64,000 nucleotides of DNA from Bin80 sp965208025 (GCA_965208025.1 OZ242302.1:1426001-1490000); one strand, 5' to 3'; positions 46,042 to 56,402 are shown, numbered from the stretch's first letter. Numbers and translations are program-made. Notes: generated from the sequence alone by a model not told the origin.

Positions 46042-48744
46042 TTATAGTATAATCTGGAAGCCCAAGTTGAACGATCGGGGTAATCCAAGAAAGACCTCTG
46101 CATCGTCAGCACGATTTAATCCAGTACCGTTCCCACGGAAAGCATTGAACCGTGAATTGTTGGTAGCATCCTGAATATAAAAAGCATCAAGCACATTGAA
46201 GATACTTGCAAATAAGCGAACTTCGCCAGGTCCGATACGATGAGGAAGCCTGTAGCCGAGATTGAGATCAAACACGCTATAATCAGGTACTTCCCACACT
46301 GGCTGTCCTGATTGGTCACTATCGGTGCGGCTAGTTGGATCAAAGTCTGCATAATAGTCTGCATAGGTTCGGCCCGTAAATTTGACATACATTCCCTTCA
46401 CTGGAAATATGCTGATCGCATAGGCAAACTGCGTCTGGGGAGCATCTCCAACTTTGATATCCTTCAAATACAGCGACAGCGTCTCTTGGGTAGAAGGATC
46501 AGAGCGATCCAATGTAAATCGTGCGGATACATCATCGGTGTACTTCCAGTCACCAATGGACAGCGCCAGATCCGCACGAATAAAAGGGAATGGCTGGTAG
46601 GCGGCCTCCGCTTCAATCCCGCGGTGAAGAGCATTCAGACCAAGTATATTGATTAGACCATCATCTCCATCTTCAACGATAATTGAGCGAGTGATCGTAC
46701 GGTCATTCCATACAGTATTATAGACACTCACGGTTGAATTTACTTTCCGATCAGGCGACTCATACGAAATTCCAGCTTCTATGGCCTGAAACTGTTCATT
46801 TTTGGGATCTGGATTCAGTACGCCGGTTACATCATTCAAGGCTCCATCAAGAATCGGTACCTTGGAGACCAGACCTAAATTGATAAATCCTGTGAGGGTA
46901 TTGTTGAGGGTATAGGATGCACCACCCTTAATTTGATAGCCACCAATTTGATCGGTTGAAATGGTGAAGAGCGTCCCGTCTCCGGCATCCCTGAAATGAT
47001 CTTCATGCGAATACTGGATGGTTGAGTAGCCCCCCATTCCATATAAATATAGTGGACCGTTGCTGTAAGCACCCTGCAAATAACCTCCTAACCAGTCCAC
47101 CGTGTTCGTATTGGAGTAGTTGAATCTATCCCCTGGCTGGAGGACTTCCCCATCACTTGACCAAAAATCGCTATCCGAACGACGATACCCGCTCCCTCCC
47201 AGTAGATCTCTCACGGTCCGATAATGCTCAATTGAGGCCGTTCGCCAGTCAATTCCTGCCTCAAGTGTCAATGATTCGGTTAAATCATGCGTAAATTTTG
47301 AAATCGCACCAATCGTCCACTGAACATTGTGGCTGTTCCGCAGGATCCCAAGAGACTCCCCATTCTCACCATTTGCAGTGATTGTTGCATCGTAATCAAC
47401 AACACGTGATGGACCATTGGTATTCCATTGAAGCCTTCCGTGTGTCCCCGTTCCTCCGCCTTTACCACCTGCGTAGTAAATTACGGTGGACCAGAGAGAT
47501 TGATCGGTCAACTGAGCGAAATAATTTAGATTTACCTGAGGCTTATGGAAGAAATTTTCCCGCTCATTGATGATATCCTGTGCCACCCGACTTGCAATTC
47601 CAAAGCCATTATTCTGCTCGGTGGTATAGGATGACGAGACGGGGGAGACATTCTGATTCCACCGTCTCCCGCCCTCTGGAAATCTTTCAAGAATTTCAGA
47701 GATCGTTGATTCGTCCAGACCATCATTCCTGAATACCTCCGCAGCATATTCATGATCGTAGGCGGCAATGTTCTGCCTATAAAGATTCTGACCGTGTCGT
47801 TGAGGAGCTCCAACTGCATAAAAATCAACTCGGTGTTGGGGATTTATATTCCAGGCAGCGGCAACGTAATAGGCCCATGCATCTGTCCATGTACCATCGT
47901 AGTACCCATCGCCCGTCTTGCGGACGCCGCTTACCGTAAATGCATAGCGGTTATTGATCAACCCAGTTGAAGCAGATATTGTGGTTTTGAGAAAGCTATC
48001 GTTACCGAATTCCTGTTTGGCAAAAATGCGTCTGCGATTTGCCGCTGGATCAGTAATTATATTCAGGGTGCCACCAATTGAAGGGGTTGCCAGATTCACA
48101 GCGGACAACCCACGTTGCAGTTGAATGGAGGTTGTCGCATCACCTACACCATCCCAGTTAGACCAATAGACCCATCCGTTCTCCATGTCGTTCACAGGGA
48201 CACCATTGATCATCACCGCAACATTTCGTTGATTGAATCCACGAACATTCACACGAGCATCCCCTGCACCCCCACCCTGCGCGGTACTGTAAACCGAAGG
48301 AGCCGTGTTCAGAACCAGTGGAACATCACGTGAACCAAGTTCACGCTCAACCTGAAGCTTATCAATATCGGAGTATGCCACTGGTGTTTGCTGACGGACA
48401 GCTCTTGATGCAAACAATTCCATGGCTTCAAGTGCCTGACTGGACACTTCCAAACTGAACTTTAAGGCCACACCCTCATCCCGAAGGGTAATCAATTCTG
48501 AAATTGCATTATATCCCACAAAAGAGACTTCAACGGTGTAGGTCCCCTGAGATAAACCGTTAATCATAAAATTTCCCTCTCCGTCCGCAGCGGCCCCAAT
48601 TCCCGTTCCGGCAATAATCACCGTTGCACCAGGTAAGGGGGTTCCCGAATCAGCATCCGTCACAACCCCGGTAATGGAATTCTGTGAGTATGCTGTAACA
48701 GAAAATAGTAGTGAAAAAATAATGGAAGAAATAACTTTGTTCAT
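46042..48744 (-). CDS. TonB-dependent receptor (SusC-like fold)
   Basis: Protein of 900 aa from the ATG at 48744 (MNKVISSIIFS). The signal peptide ends near AYSQNS. It has an N-terminal carboxypeptidase-regulatory-like domain (ITGVVTDADSGTPLPGATV), then a plug domain (VRGFNQRNVAVMINGVPVN). A 22-strand-type barrel closes with the aromatic-ended FNLGFQIIL. It imports a ligand across the outer membrane using TonB energy. No SusD-like partner is next to it, so it is likely a stand-alone receptor and the ligand cannot be guessed. Confidence 0.93.
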   Translation of the reverse strand: MNKVISSIIFSLLFSVTAYSQNSITGVVTDADSGTPLPGATVIIAGTGIGAAADGEGNFMINGLSQGTYTVEVSFVGYNAISELITLRDEGVALKFSLEVSSQALEAMELFASRAVRQQTPVAYSDIDKLQVERELGSRDVPLVLNTAPSVYSTAQGGGAGDARVNVRGFNQRNVAVMINGVPVNDMENGWVYWSNWDGVGDATTSIQLQRGLSAVNLATPSIGGTLNIITDPAANRRRIFAKQEFGNDSFLKTTISASTGLINNRYAFTVSGVRKTGDGYYDGTWTDAWAYYVAAAWNINPQHRVDFYAVGAPQRHGQNLYRQNIAAYDHEYAAEVFRNDGLDESTISEILERFPEGGRRWNQNVSPVSSSYTTEQNNGFGIASRVAQDIINERENFFHKPQVNLNYFAQLTDQSLWSTVIYYAGGKGGGTGTHGRLQWNTNGPSRVVDYDATITANGENGESLGILRNSHNVQWTIGAISKFTHDLTESLTLEAGIDWRTASIEHYRTVRDLLGGSGYRRSDSDFWSSDGEVLQPGDRFNYSNTNTVDWLGGYLQGAYSNGPLYLYGMGGYSTIQYSHEDHFRDAGDGTLFTISTDQIGGYQIKGGASYTLNNTLTGFINLGLVSKVPILDGALNDVTGVLNPDPKNEQFQAIEAGISYESPDRKVNSTVSVYNTVWNDRTITRSIIVEDGDDGLINILGLNALHRGIEAEAAYQPFPFIRADLALSIGDWKYTDDVSARFTLDRSDPSTQETLSLYLKDIKVGDAPQTQFAYAISIFPVKGMYVKFTGRTYADYYADFDPTSRTDSDQSGQPVWEVPDYSVFDLNLGYRLPHRIGPGEVRLFASIFNVLDAFYIQDATNNSRFNAFRGNGTGLNRADDAEVFLGLPRSFNLGFQIIL

Positions 48745-49386
48745 AATGAATGATTGTGTAATGGTTGAAAACCGCATTTAACCCGAGAGAGAATCGAAAT
48801 TCCTCAATCCATGTTATCCCAATGTAAGCAAAACATTATTATTGAATTTATCATTGGGGACCGCGAAAATTGTGCTTGCCAAGAGACCTCATAGTTCATC
48901 ATTCCGAGTAAAGAGGGGATTCTGGAATGAAATGCACGCGTTCATGATCCATATGGTTACGGCGTGGGGATTGGCTTGCATGAGGTGTAACTGGATCAAT
49001 GATTGTATCGTCAATTCTGCGGAACTAAACACAACCGTCAAAATCTTTCAACAATTGTGGGCATGAGTCCAAACTGTCCCTCAGGTAAATCAATACGTAA
49101 AGAATCCAACGGGGAAATATCATCAATCGCTGACCATCAGCATCCATAGATCTGCAACAGACCATCATTCCCATCCCTCACTTTCGTTCACCCACTCCGA
49201 AATAGCACCTCAGTAGCAAACCAATGTCTCCTACGAACGAGAACATCTAGGAAGTGAGTCCCGATATGCGTGAATCTAGTTCACTGATCATCAGCATGTC
49301 CTAGTGTCATGGGAGCGCAGTAGGCAACTCATCGCATAGTTCAGCATTCATTGCAACTCTATGGATAGAAAATGAACCAAGCCAAG
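48745..49386. other. Intergenic region of about 640 bp, no gene recognised
   Basis: Spacer upstream of the TonB receptor and downstream of amt. It should hold the receptor promoter. No RNA gene, repeat or credible open frame was found. Confidence 0.45.
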
Positions 49387-50670
49387 CTATTCGCTGTCAT
49401 CCTCATACTCCTCAGGCATGAGTACAAACTCAGGATACGCATCCACTCCTAATTCGGCTGAATCCTGTCCGATTCGTTCCGCAGATTCCGAAATTCGTGT
49501 TCCAATCAATACATCAATCAGCTTCCATACTCCCAGGGACACAAAGAAGACAAAGCCACCAATGGATAGAATGCCCACTAGCTGAGCAACAATACTTGAG
49601 CCCTCCACGGTGAATGCAACCGCTATGGTTCCCCATATACCTGCAAACAGATGAACGGGAACAGCACCCACAACATCATCAATTTTCAGTTTGTCAAGCA
49701 ATTTGATTGATAAGACACAGATGACACCGCCAATAAAGCCAATGAGAATGGCTACTCCATGGTGATGCATCGTAGGAGCTGCGGTGATCGATACAAGTCC
49801 CGCAAGTGCACCATTCAAGATCGCAAATAGATCAAAGCGACCAAGGATTGGTCGAGATACAATGATTGCGGCAAGAACTCCCGCCGCTCCGGCAAGATTT
49901 GTATTGACAAGGATTCCAGCGACGCTGACTGCATCCACAACACCACCCAATGCCAATTGGGATCCGCCATTGAATCCAAACCATCCAAACCACAAAATAA
50001 ATATACCCAGTGTCGCAATCGGAACACTTGAGGGTGGTGTGGGGGTCACACTGCCATCTTTTTTGAATTTTCCCAACCGAGGGCCCAGGATGAGTGCTCC
50101 AGCGAGTGCAGCCCAACCTCCTGTACTATGGACAATCGTTGAACCAGCAAAATCAGAGAATCCCATCTCGAACAACCAGCCTTCTCCCCAAGTCCATGCA
50201 CCAATGATTGGATAAATAAATGCGGTCAATACAAATACAAAGAGAAAAAAGGCCCAGAGACGGATCCGCTCCGCCAATGCACCAGAAACAATTGACGCGG
50301 CGGTAGCCACAAAAACCATCTGGAAAAACCATCCAGACATCTGAGAATAGCCACTGTTCACAACAGGTGCCAAAGCAGTATCATCTCCTCTAACCAAAGC
50401 AACCTCCTCAGGTGAAGCATTGAAAAATAACTTGACATCACCGATGAAGCCAGATACATCCGTGTACATCAAATTGTATCCAATAATATAGTATGCTAAT
50501 CCAGCAATTGAATACAGTCCAAGGTTTTTGAGGCAAATTACAGATGCGTTCTTCGTTCGGACAGAACCGGATTCCAGCATCGTGAAGCCTGCCGCCATCC
50601 ACATGACTAAAGCACCCCAGATGAGGAACGCAAATGTGTTCAGAATAAATTGTATATCTGGTAAAATCAT
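49387..50670 (-). CDS. amt: Ammonium transporter Amt
   Basis: Channel of 427 aa that conducts NH3/NH4+ across the inner membrane. About eleven hydrophobic helices are visible. Amt hallmarks: GFTMLESGSVRTKN at the start, DFAGSTIVHSTGGWAALAGA with the first pore His, the signature GWFGFNGGSQLALG and PTMHHHGVAILIGF with the second pore His. The short charged C-terminus (LGVDAYPEFVLMPEEYEDD) is the usual PII/GlnK contact region. No glnK gene lies next to it. The ATG at 50670 is used; the TTG at 50679 is less likely. Confidence 0.95.
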   Translation of the reverse strand: MILPDIQFILNTFAFLIWGALVMWMAAGFTMLESGSVRTKNASVICLKNLGLYSIAGLAYYIIGYNLMYTDVSGFIGDVKLFFNASPEEVALVRGDDTALAPVVNSGYSQMSGWFFQMVFVATAASIVSGALAERIRLWAFFLFVFVLTAFIYPIIGAWTWGEGWLFEMGFSDFAGSTIVHSTGGWAALAGALILGPRLGKFKKDGSVTPTPPSSVPIATLGIFILWFGWFGFNGGSQLALGGVVDAVSVAGILVNTNLAGAAGVLAAIIVSRPILGRFDLFAILNGALAGLVSITAAPTMHHHGVAILIGFIGGVICVLSIKLLDKLKIDDVVGAVPVHLFAGIWGTIAVAFTVEGSSIVAQLVGILSIGGFVFFVSLGVWKLIDVLIGTRISESAERIGQDSAELGVDAYPEFVLMPEEYEDDSE

Positions 50671-50954
50671 TGATTTCAAGTTAAGGTAATATTATATCTG
50701 TAGAGCAATAACCTTACTAAGATAAGCATTTCCACAGATACAAGATCATTGGCGGAATGGATGATCCCTTGACCCATTGTTCCGCATTTACTAATCCCCC
50801 AGTGTATCGGAGGATGGGGGGAGAAAATGAATGGCCACGGGTGCGATCTGGTAACCTGCACCGTGGCTCACAATACAAACCTAGAATATTCCTTAGAACG
50901 CAGGGGAGGTATACCCCTGAACTATGGGTTTAGGGTTATGCAAATTTAATTTAG

Positions 50955-51728
50955 CTACTGCAACCGCCAAACGGCGAGAAACTGCGGACGGAATTCATTC
51001 TGATCAGGGACACCTAATTTATTGGACCAGTACTGAAGTTCAATCCCTACATGAAGCATATTTGGAGTTTTGAACAAGTTGCCTATATCCCAGACCAGTT
51101 GCGGCTGTGCGAGAATCCATGCTTCACTGGAACCCGAATCTTCGCCAAAATCTACGGCGCTGATGTACTCCGCATGTCCCATGAAAGAAAACGTCTGACC
51201 TGAGAGGTTCATGACCATGAGCCAACTCACATCAAACAAAAATCCAGTTTCATGTTGTATACCGTCACTTAAGTCCGTCACGGCAGTGAAGTCTGTATTC
51301 AGAAAAACAAACCCTGGTACTTGCCATGAAAATTGTACACCAGGCAAGAACTTTAAAATGTTGGCATCTCCGTCAAAATTCAGACCTGCAATCGCAGAAA
51401 TATCAACCAGAGGACCAGCATTGAGTCTCTGTCCGAAAAGCTTCGGAAAACTTAGGGTGGGGTACCATTCCCCATAGAACTCTTTGTCATTAAACCCGTC
51501 ATTTGTGACATCATCCAAAAAGTCAATGAAGAAAAAACTTCGACCTAATTCCCAACTTCCTGCATGTTGAAAGGTGAGAATTCGTGTGGTATGGTGAGTC
51601 CCGCTAAACGGGTTGAGTAGGCTACCAGTCTGAAATTGGAACTCCATTTGTGCAGAGACAGGGGAACTCAGGAGGCCTATGAAGGCCACGAGTGAGAGGA
51701 TACCTGTTAGGAATAATTTTTGGTTCAT
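50955..51728 (-). CDS. DUF5020-family outer-membrane protein (Tsx-like)
   Basis: Protein of 257 aa. The signal peptide ends near PVSAQM. The mature part alternates polar and aromatic residues as in a 12-strand barrel (SWELGRSFFFIDFLDD, PNMLHVGIELQYWSNKLG) and ends FLAVWRLQ. Members of this family resemble nucleoside-specific Tsx channels. Substrate is unknown. It is monocistronic, between amt and the NifU-like gene. Confidence 0.83.
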   Translation of the reverse strand: MNQKLFLTGILSLVAFIGLLSSPVSAQMEFQFQTGSLLNPFSGTHHTTRILTFQHAGSWELGRSFFFIDFLDDVTNDGFNDKEFYGEWYPTLSFPKLFGQRLNAGPLVDISAIAGLNFDGDANILKFLPGVQFSWQVPGFVFLNTDFTAVTDLSDGIQHETGFLFDVSWLMVMNLSGQTFSFMGHAEYISAVDFGEDSGSSEAWILAQPQLVWDIGNLFKTPNMLHVGIELQYWSNKLGVPDQNEFRPQFLAVWRLQ

Positions 51729-51773
51729 CTTTTAGTGTTACTGATTCATAGGAGGAGGAGGCAACCAAACCTG

Positions 51774-52028
51774 TTAAATTGCATCCACGCGTGATATTTG
51801 AGGAACAGCATGTCGGAGTGCTTGCTCTATGCCGGCTCGAAGGGTCATTGAACTCATCGGACATGCCCCACATGCACCCAATAATTCAAGCTCAACAACC
51901 ATATCATGCGTTATTCGATGTAAGCGAACTTCTCCACCGTCCTCAATCAGGTAGGGACGGATAGAATCAAGTCCATCTTCAATCCGCTTTCGAAGGGCAA
52001 TATCCGTATTCGGATCGTATGCAGACAT
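51774..52028 (-). CDS. NifU C-terminal-domain Fe-S scaffold protein
   Basis: Small protein of 84 aa from the ATG at 52028 (MSAYDPNTD); an upstream in-frame start overlaps the neighbour. The NifU/Nfu core is complete, with EDGGEVRLHRI and the cluster-binding CGACPMSSMTLRAGIE. It carries and delivers [4Fe-4S] clusters. It follows the Mrp-family ATPase by 13 bp, which fits a joint role in Fe-S assembly. Confidence 0.92.
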   Translation of the reverse strand: MSAYDPNTDIALRKRIEDGLDSIRPYLIEDGGEVRLHRITHDMVVELELLGACGACPMSSMTLRAGIEQALRHAVPQISRVDAI

Positions 52029-52041
52029 GAATGACCTCAAT

Positions 52042-53121
52042 CTATTGGTTCTCAATTATCGGGGAAGCATGGGAAAATTCTCGTTCACTCAATGATACAA
52101 CAATTTTATTTGCAATTGAGCGGAATGCTTGTGCAACTGTGCTGGACGGAGATGCTAATACGATTGGTTGCCCTTCATCGCTAGAAAGCCGTAAGGGCTC
52201 TTCCAGAGGAATCTTACCAAGCAATGGAATGTCGGTTTCGGATGCCAAATGTTCGGCACCCCCATCTCCGAAAAGAAAATATTTCCGATCGGGGAAATCG
52301 GGTGGAGAAAACCAAGCCATATTCTCAACAATCCCCAGCACGGGCACATTCACTTTCTCAAACATCACCAGCCCTTTTCTTGCATCCGCTAAGGCCACTT
52401 TCTGAGGCGTTGAGACTACAATTGCTCCTGCCAACATGACCGTCTGGACGATGGTGAGTTGAATATCTCCAGTCCCAGGAGGTAAATCAAGAAGTAAAAA
52501 GTCGAGATTCCCCCATTCCGCGTCATTCAAGAACTGCCGGACGGCACCAGAAACCATAGGCCCCCGCCAGATCACCGCCTGCGAATCATCTACCAATAAT
52601 CCCATTGACAATACCTGTACCCCATATTTTTGAATGGGGACAATTTTTCGATCTTCATTGACGCGTGGTTTCTGTCCCTCGATGCCAAACATGACTGGCA
52701 CACTGGGACCGTATATATCCGTATCCACTAATCCAGTACGATAGCCATCCTTTGCCAGAGACACGGCCAAGTTTGTTGCAATTGTACTTTTACCAACCCC
52801 TCCCTTCCCAGAGGCGATCGCAATCATATACCGTGCTCCAAGCTTTAACTGCTTTGATTGACCTTTGCGATGAACTAGCTCAATCTGAACCCCAACATCC
52901 TTCCCAAGTGATGCGTGAATTGCTTCGGTGCAGAGTTGGACTGCATCACTGGAAAACGTACTCCGAGGATTAGAAATATTGAGCTTGAATCGGACCATTG
53001 GACCATCAATCATCACATCACTCACATAACCAAGTCGGATGATGTCGCTTCCTCTGTCAGGATCTTGAATTTTGCTCAAGATTTGGTAGACATCCTTACG
53101 CTTAATGGCTTTTTTTCTCAT
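52042..53121 (-). CDS. Mrp/ApbC-family iron-sulfur cluster carrier ATPase
   Basis: Protein of 359 aa. An N-terminal MIP18 (DUF59)-like domain (IQDPDRGSDIIRLGYV) comes first. The P-loop SGKGGVGKST is at about residue 103 and the deviant Walker motifs VDTDIYGPSVP and LLDLPPGTGD follow. It belongs to the Mrp/NBP35 family that loads and transfers Fe-S clusters. The C-terminal CxxC pair of many family members is absent: the matching segment reads NMAWFSPPDFPDRKYFLFG, as in the Bacteroidota form. It is upstream of the NifU-C gene in one unit. Confidence 0.93.
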   Translation of the reverse strand: MRKKAIKRKDVYQILSKIQDPDRGSDIIRLGYVSDVMIDGPMVRFKLNISNPRSTFSSDAVQLCTEAIHASLGKDVGVQIELVHRKGQSKQLKLGARYMIAIASGKGGVGKSTIATNLAVSLAKDGYRTGLVDTDIYGPSVPVMFGIEGQKPRVNEDRKIVPIQKYGVQVLSMGLLVDDSQAVIWRGPMVSGAVRQFLNDAEWGNLDFLLLDLPPGTGDIQLTIVQTVMLAGAIVVSTPQKVALADARKGLVMFEKVNVPVLGIVENMAWFSPPDFPDRKYFLFGDGGAEHLASETDIPLLGKIPLEEPLRLSSDEGQPIVLASPSSTVAQAFRSIANKIVVSLSEREFSHASPIIENQ

Positions 53122-53249
53122 ATCTCAGCACATATTCCTTGGTTTCGTTGGTTGTATTTTCCAGAAATATAGAGTATTCTTGGCTATCGGTCCTAGTACA
53201 GTGTATCACTTTATCTGAGCGATGAACTCATGTGTACTAATTTTGATGG

Positions 53250-53636
53250 TTCTTCTCTTCTTCTCTTTGAGCAAGTCCCGCTTGACGGGCGTTCAGGATG
53301 TTGGAGATCATGACCCAAACTACCTTCTGGCAATTCTCCACGGTGGAATACTGCCTGTATTCTCTAACCAGTCAATCATACGCGCCTCAATCCTGCCGTA
53401 ACTGCATCGGCGCATTTACATCAGGCACGAATACCGCCTTGCTCCCATGCTCTAACATGCAGCCAAGAAAGCCGAGCCTCCACTTGGGTAGGAAAGGTAC
53501 AGATCAGCGTGTAACGCCACTTCCACGGACGATGGGCATTGTCTGGACTAACTTTCCCACACTCTGGACAGTTTAACACCAAATCCTCAGGAGAGGTGAC
53601 ATGGATCTCCACCGTCAAGTTGTCGAAATCATACAT
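53250..53636 (-). pseudogene. ISL3-family transposase remnant (N-terminal fragment)
   Basis: The minus strand from 53636 reads MYDFDNLTVEIHVTSPEDLV, then the zinc-ribbon-like CPECGKVSPDNAHRPWKWR and VEARLSWLHV, all like the N-terminal zinc domain of ISL3 transposases. A stretch further along reads RMIDWLENTGSIPPWR, like their helix-turn-helix, in another frame with stops. The catalytic core is gone. No terminal repeats were identified. Confidence 0.65.
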
Positions 53637-53820
53637 GGTCTCCGATACGTCCTGGAAGAGCCTGTATCAAAGAGTTCCACGGGATCTTGAATTTGCACAA
53701 CCATGAATAGATCGGTTGGTTGAGTAAAATGGATCGTGTATCTACCCATAAATTAATCACCAAATTGAGTCAGAGCCGAATCCATCTCATGATGTTCGCC
53801 TAATTTAACACCTTACCCAC

Positions 53821-54801
53821 TTACAAGGCTGTGGACCGAATCTCTTTTAGCATCCTCAGCGCCATACCATGACATAATCCCCATGGGCTCACCGTGATTG
53901 TCTTTTGTCCCAGTTTATGCATCACCTCCAAGAAAATGAGTGTTGCGGCGGGAAAAACATCCGCTCTTCCCTCAAGCTTTCTGGTGTCAAGATTGAGAAC
54001 GTCATCCATGGTCATCCGGGTTAAGCACTTCATCCATAATTCTACCTGCTCAAGTGTAAGTCTATCTGAATGGACTCCCGTGGCGATTAGGTGTTCCCAT
54101 ACTGGTTTAAGTTGTCGCGGCCTCAAGGAAAAATCTCTGGAAACCAAGGCATGTTGCAATTCATGAAGAAGACGATGGGTATCCGAGGCACCAATCAAGA
54201 CGGTCGAATCATTTCCAGAAAAAGGTAACTGACCGAGCGACTCGTGAATAAATTCTCTGGCTTGATTCAACTCTGAGAGCGCGGATGGCTGAGTGGAAAA
54301 GAAACGTTCGGTGATTCGGACGGAGCCGATATTGATGCTCATTCGCATAGAGAGCAGCCCTTCCGATGTTCCCTCAACAAATTCTGTTGATCCACCACCA
54401 ATGTCACAGGTAATGATGTTCCCATGTACATAGGGAAGTCCACCAACCGCTCCTTCAAAGCTTAAATCAGCTTCTTGCTCTCCAGAGAGGATTTCGTAGT
54501 TGATCCCTAAACGTTCCTTTACGATACGGATGATTTCGGTGCCTGTATCTCGGGATGCACTCGTCCCTGAAACCTTGCACTCCTCAACATTGAATTGGTC
54601 ACAAAGGGAACGAAAGTTCCTCAACGCATTGATCAGACGTTCAATAGACGCCTCGGATAAGGTTCCATTAGCATCTACTCCTTCCCCAAGCCGAACCATA
54701 CATCGGACTTCCCTGAGCGATGTTATGGAGCCATCCTGAGCAGGCTCAAATATTAACAGCTTCGCTGCGTTCGTCCCGACGTCAATACATGCAAGCCGCA
54801 A
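53821..54801 (-). CDS. Ppx/GppA-family phosphatase
   Basis: Protein of 326 aa from a TTG start. It has the ASKHA-fold phosphate loop IDVGTNAAKLLIF, the EILSGEQEADLSF segment with catalytic-type acids, and the second phosphate loop ITCDIGGGSTEFV. This family hydrolyses polyphosphate and/or pppGpp. At this length it lacks the C-terminal HD domain of long GppA proteins and may be a pure exopolyphosphatase-type enzyme; which one cannot be told. It is followed on the same strand, upstream, by the triple-repeat gene, 30 bp away. Confidence 0.9.
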   Translation of the reverse strand: MRLACIDVGTNAAKLLIFEPAQDGSITSLREVRCMVRLGEGVDANGTLSEASIERLINALRNFRSLCDQFNVEECKVSGTSASRDTGTEIIRIVKERLGINYEILSGEQEADLSFEGAVGGLPYVHGNIITCDIGGGSTEFVEGTSEGLLSMRMSINIGSVRITERFFSTQPSALSELNQAREFIHESLGQLPFSGNDSTVLIGASDTHRLLHELQHALVSRDFSLRPRQLKPVWEHLIATGVHSDRLTLEQVELWMKCLTRMTMDDVLNLDTRKLEGRADVFPAATLIFLEVMHKLGQKTITVSPWGLCHGMALRMLKEIRSTAL

Positions 54802-54831
54802 CTTCTTGAAGGATTGTTTCAGATAAAATCA

Positions 54832-56238
54832 CTAGCGTAGTGAATTAACAATTTCTTCAATTTCCTCTGTAAATTCGTTATCTGGCAAGAATGGAAATAG
54901 CGGGGCTATTGATAATTCAGATTCGGATCCAACTACAATATCAGGATTTTCATCCGTGTATGAAAACAAGGTCACGCCCCAACGCTCAGGGAAGTCTGGC
55001 TTACCTGCGTTCCAGGCATCGTAAGCATGAGAGCCATCCGACTCGTAGTTTAATCGATAATTGCCTGGCTCAAGTCTGAGAAATACAACTTCCTTACGAT
55101 TTTTTCGGCCTCCGCCCGCTCTCGCTGAACCGTTGTAGGTCATTTTCCACAAAGTACGAAACTCACCATCACTTTCTTGACGATCAAGCCAAGCATAATC
55201 ATATCCGTTGTCAGGTCCAGTAATCTCTCCTAAAGCATAAAGAATGATAGTGGTTGAAGAAGTCACCGTGAAGGATTGTTCATACTCTTCATCATCTCCT
55301 ACTTGCGTAAATTTGATAATTGGCTCATACCGCAACCAAGGATCAAATGTAGTCACTGCATCACGATCAGTTGTAGTCATGCGGAATCCCCAGTCATGAG
55401 GACGAAACGGAGGATTCCCAACCCAATCCTTGTAATGATGAGTGTTATCTGTTTCAGCAACTGCACGATATACCCCGGGGGGCAAAGTGACTCTATCGGA
55501 AAAAATTCGATTCTGCAAAGCACCCCCAGCCCAAGTTGTATTATCCAGGGTAAGTTGCCAGATCACTTGGCTGTTCACGACATCTTCAATCCACGAATAA
55601 TCAACCGCTTTTCCTTCGTCTCTAGTTCCAAATTCGCCAATTGCATGAATATCAAAATCAGTAGTCCGAAGTACTTCAAAGAGATATTCTCGTTTTTCAT
55701 TTCTACGCAAGGATGTTGCGTCAAAAAATTCATCAACCGGTTCGGTCATGAATGAGCCAGTAATTGGTCGTAGGGCACCTGAATCGTCAGGAGTATTAAG
55801 GGTTACATACCATTTTTTCATATCTTTCCAGAAAGAGGGTTTCACGTAATGTAGAGGTTGACCAAAGGATGCAAAGCTCAAAGTATAGTCCCCAGATTCT
55901 AATTTGATCTCATCATTAACTACTGATACCAATGTGCCCTGTTGGATAGAATTAGATTCATTCATCGACCAGACGACATCGCCCGAAGAATTATTTGTGA
56001 TCCACGGGTAAGCCCCAAGGCCAATCATTTCCTCGCGATCATCAATTGAACCGACAGCATTAATTATAACATCCAAGGGACCAGAAACCTCAAAGGATTG
56101 CTGTTTTAACTCACTTACTTTCAGATTGGAAAGTGCGACTGCACCGCGGGGGGGAGGAGGGCCTGAAAACAATCGAATCACTACCAAGCCAACAATCATG
56201 ACTAAAATGATGACCTGAAAATGATTCGGAGTATTCAT
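54832..56238 (-). CDS. Membrane-anchored protein with three related beta-rich repeats
   Basis: Protein of 468 aa from the ATG at 56238 (MNTPNHFQVIILV); the first ATG at 56349 adds an implausible AT-rich tail. One N-terminal membrane segment (VIILVMIVGLVVIRLF) is followed by three related modules of about 105-130 residues, at roughly 50-170, 190-310 and 335-440. Each contains an IHAIGE/LYALGE-like strand, a Y.W, a VIW/LWKM strand, an LPPGVYRA/LEPGNYRL strand, a HxY and a closing WG.... The pattern suggests tandem jelly-roll-type domains. I recognise no family. It lies just upstream of the Ppx/GppA gene and divergent from the PP2C gene. Confidence 0.75.
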   Translation of the reverse strand: MNTPNHFQVIILVMIVGLVVIRLFSGPPPPRGAVALSNLKVSELKQQSFEVSGPLDVIINAVGSIDDREEMIGLGAYPWITNNSSGDVVWSMNESNSIQQGTLVSVVNDEIKLESGDYTLSFASFGQPLHYVKPSFWKDMKKWYVTLNTPDDSGALRPITGSFMTEPVDEFFDATSLRRNEKREYLFEVLRTTDFDIHAIGEFGTRDEGKAVDYSWIEDVVNSQVIWQLTLDNTTWAGGALQNRIFSDRVTLPPGVYRAVAETDNTHHYKDWVGNPPFRPHDWGFRMTTTDRDAVTTFDPWLRYEPIIKFTQVGDDEEYEQSFTVTSSTTIILYALGEITGPDNGYDYAWLDRQESDGEFRTLWKMTYNGSARAGGGRKNRKEVVFLRLEPGNYRLNYESDGSHAYDAWNAGKPDFPERWGVTLFSYTDENPDIVVGSESELSIAPLFPFLPDNEFTEEIEEIVNSLR

Positions 56239-56402
56239 AGTTTCGATAGTGAGTTTTAAATTCCTTACGTTTACATACACAATAAAGTTGCTTACTGAAT
56301 TTGAGAGTGTAACAATTTTTTTTAATTTAGGTACGATCCAATCAATCACCTTATTGTCGGAGTACCCAAAATCAGTTTTCTAAATATATTCTGTCTGATT
56401 AA

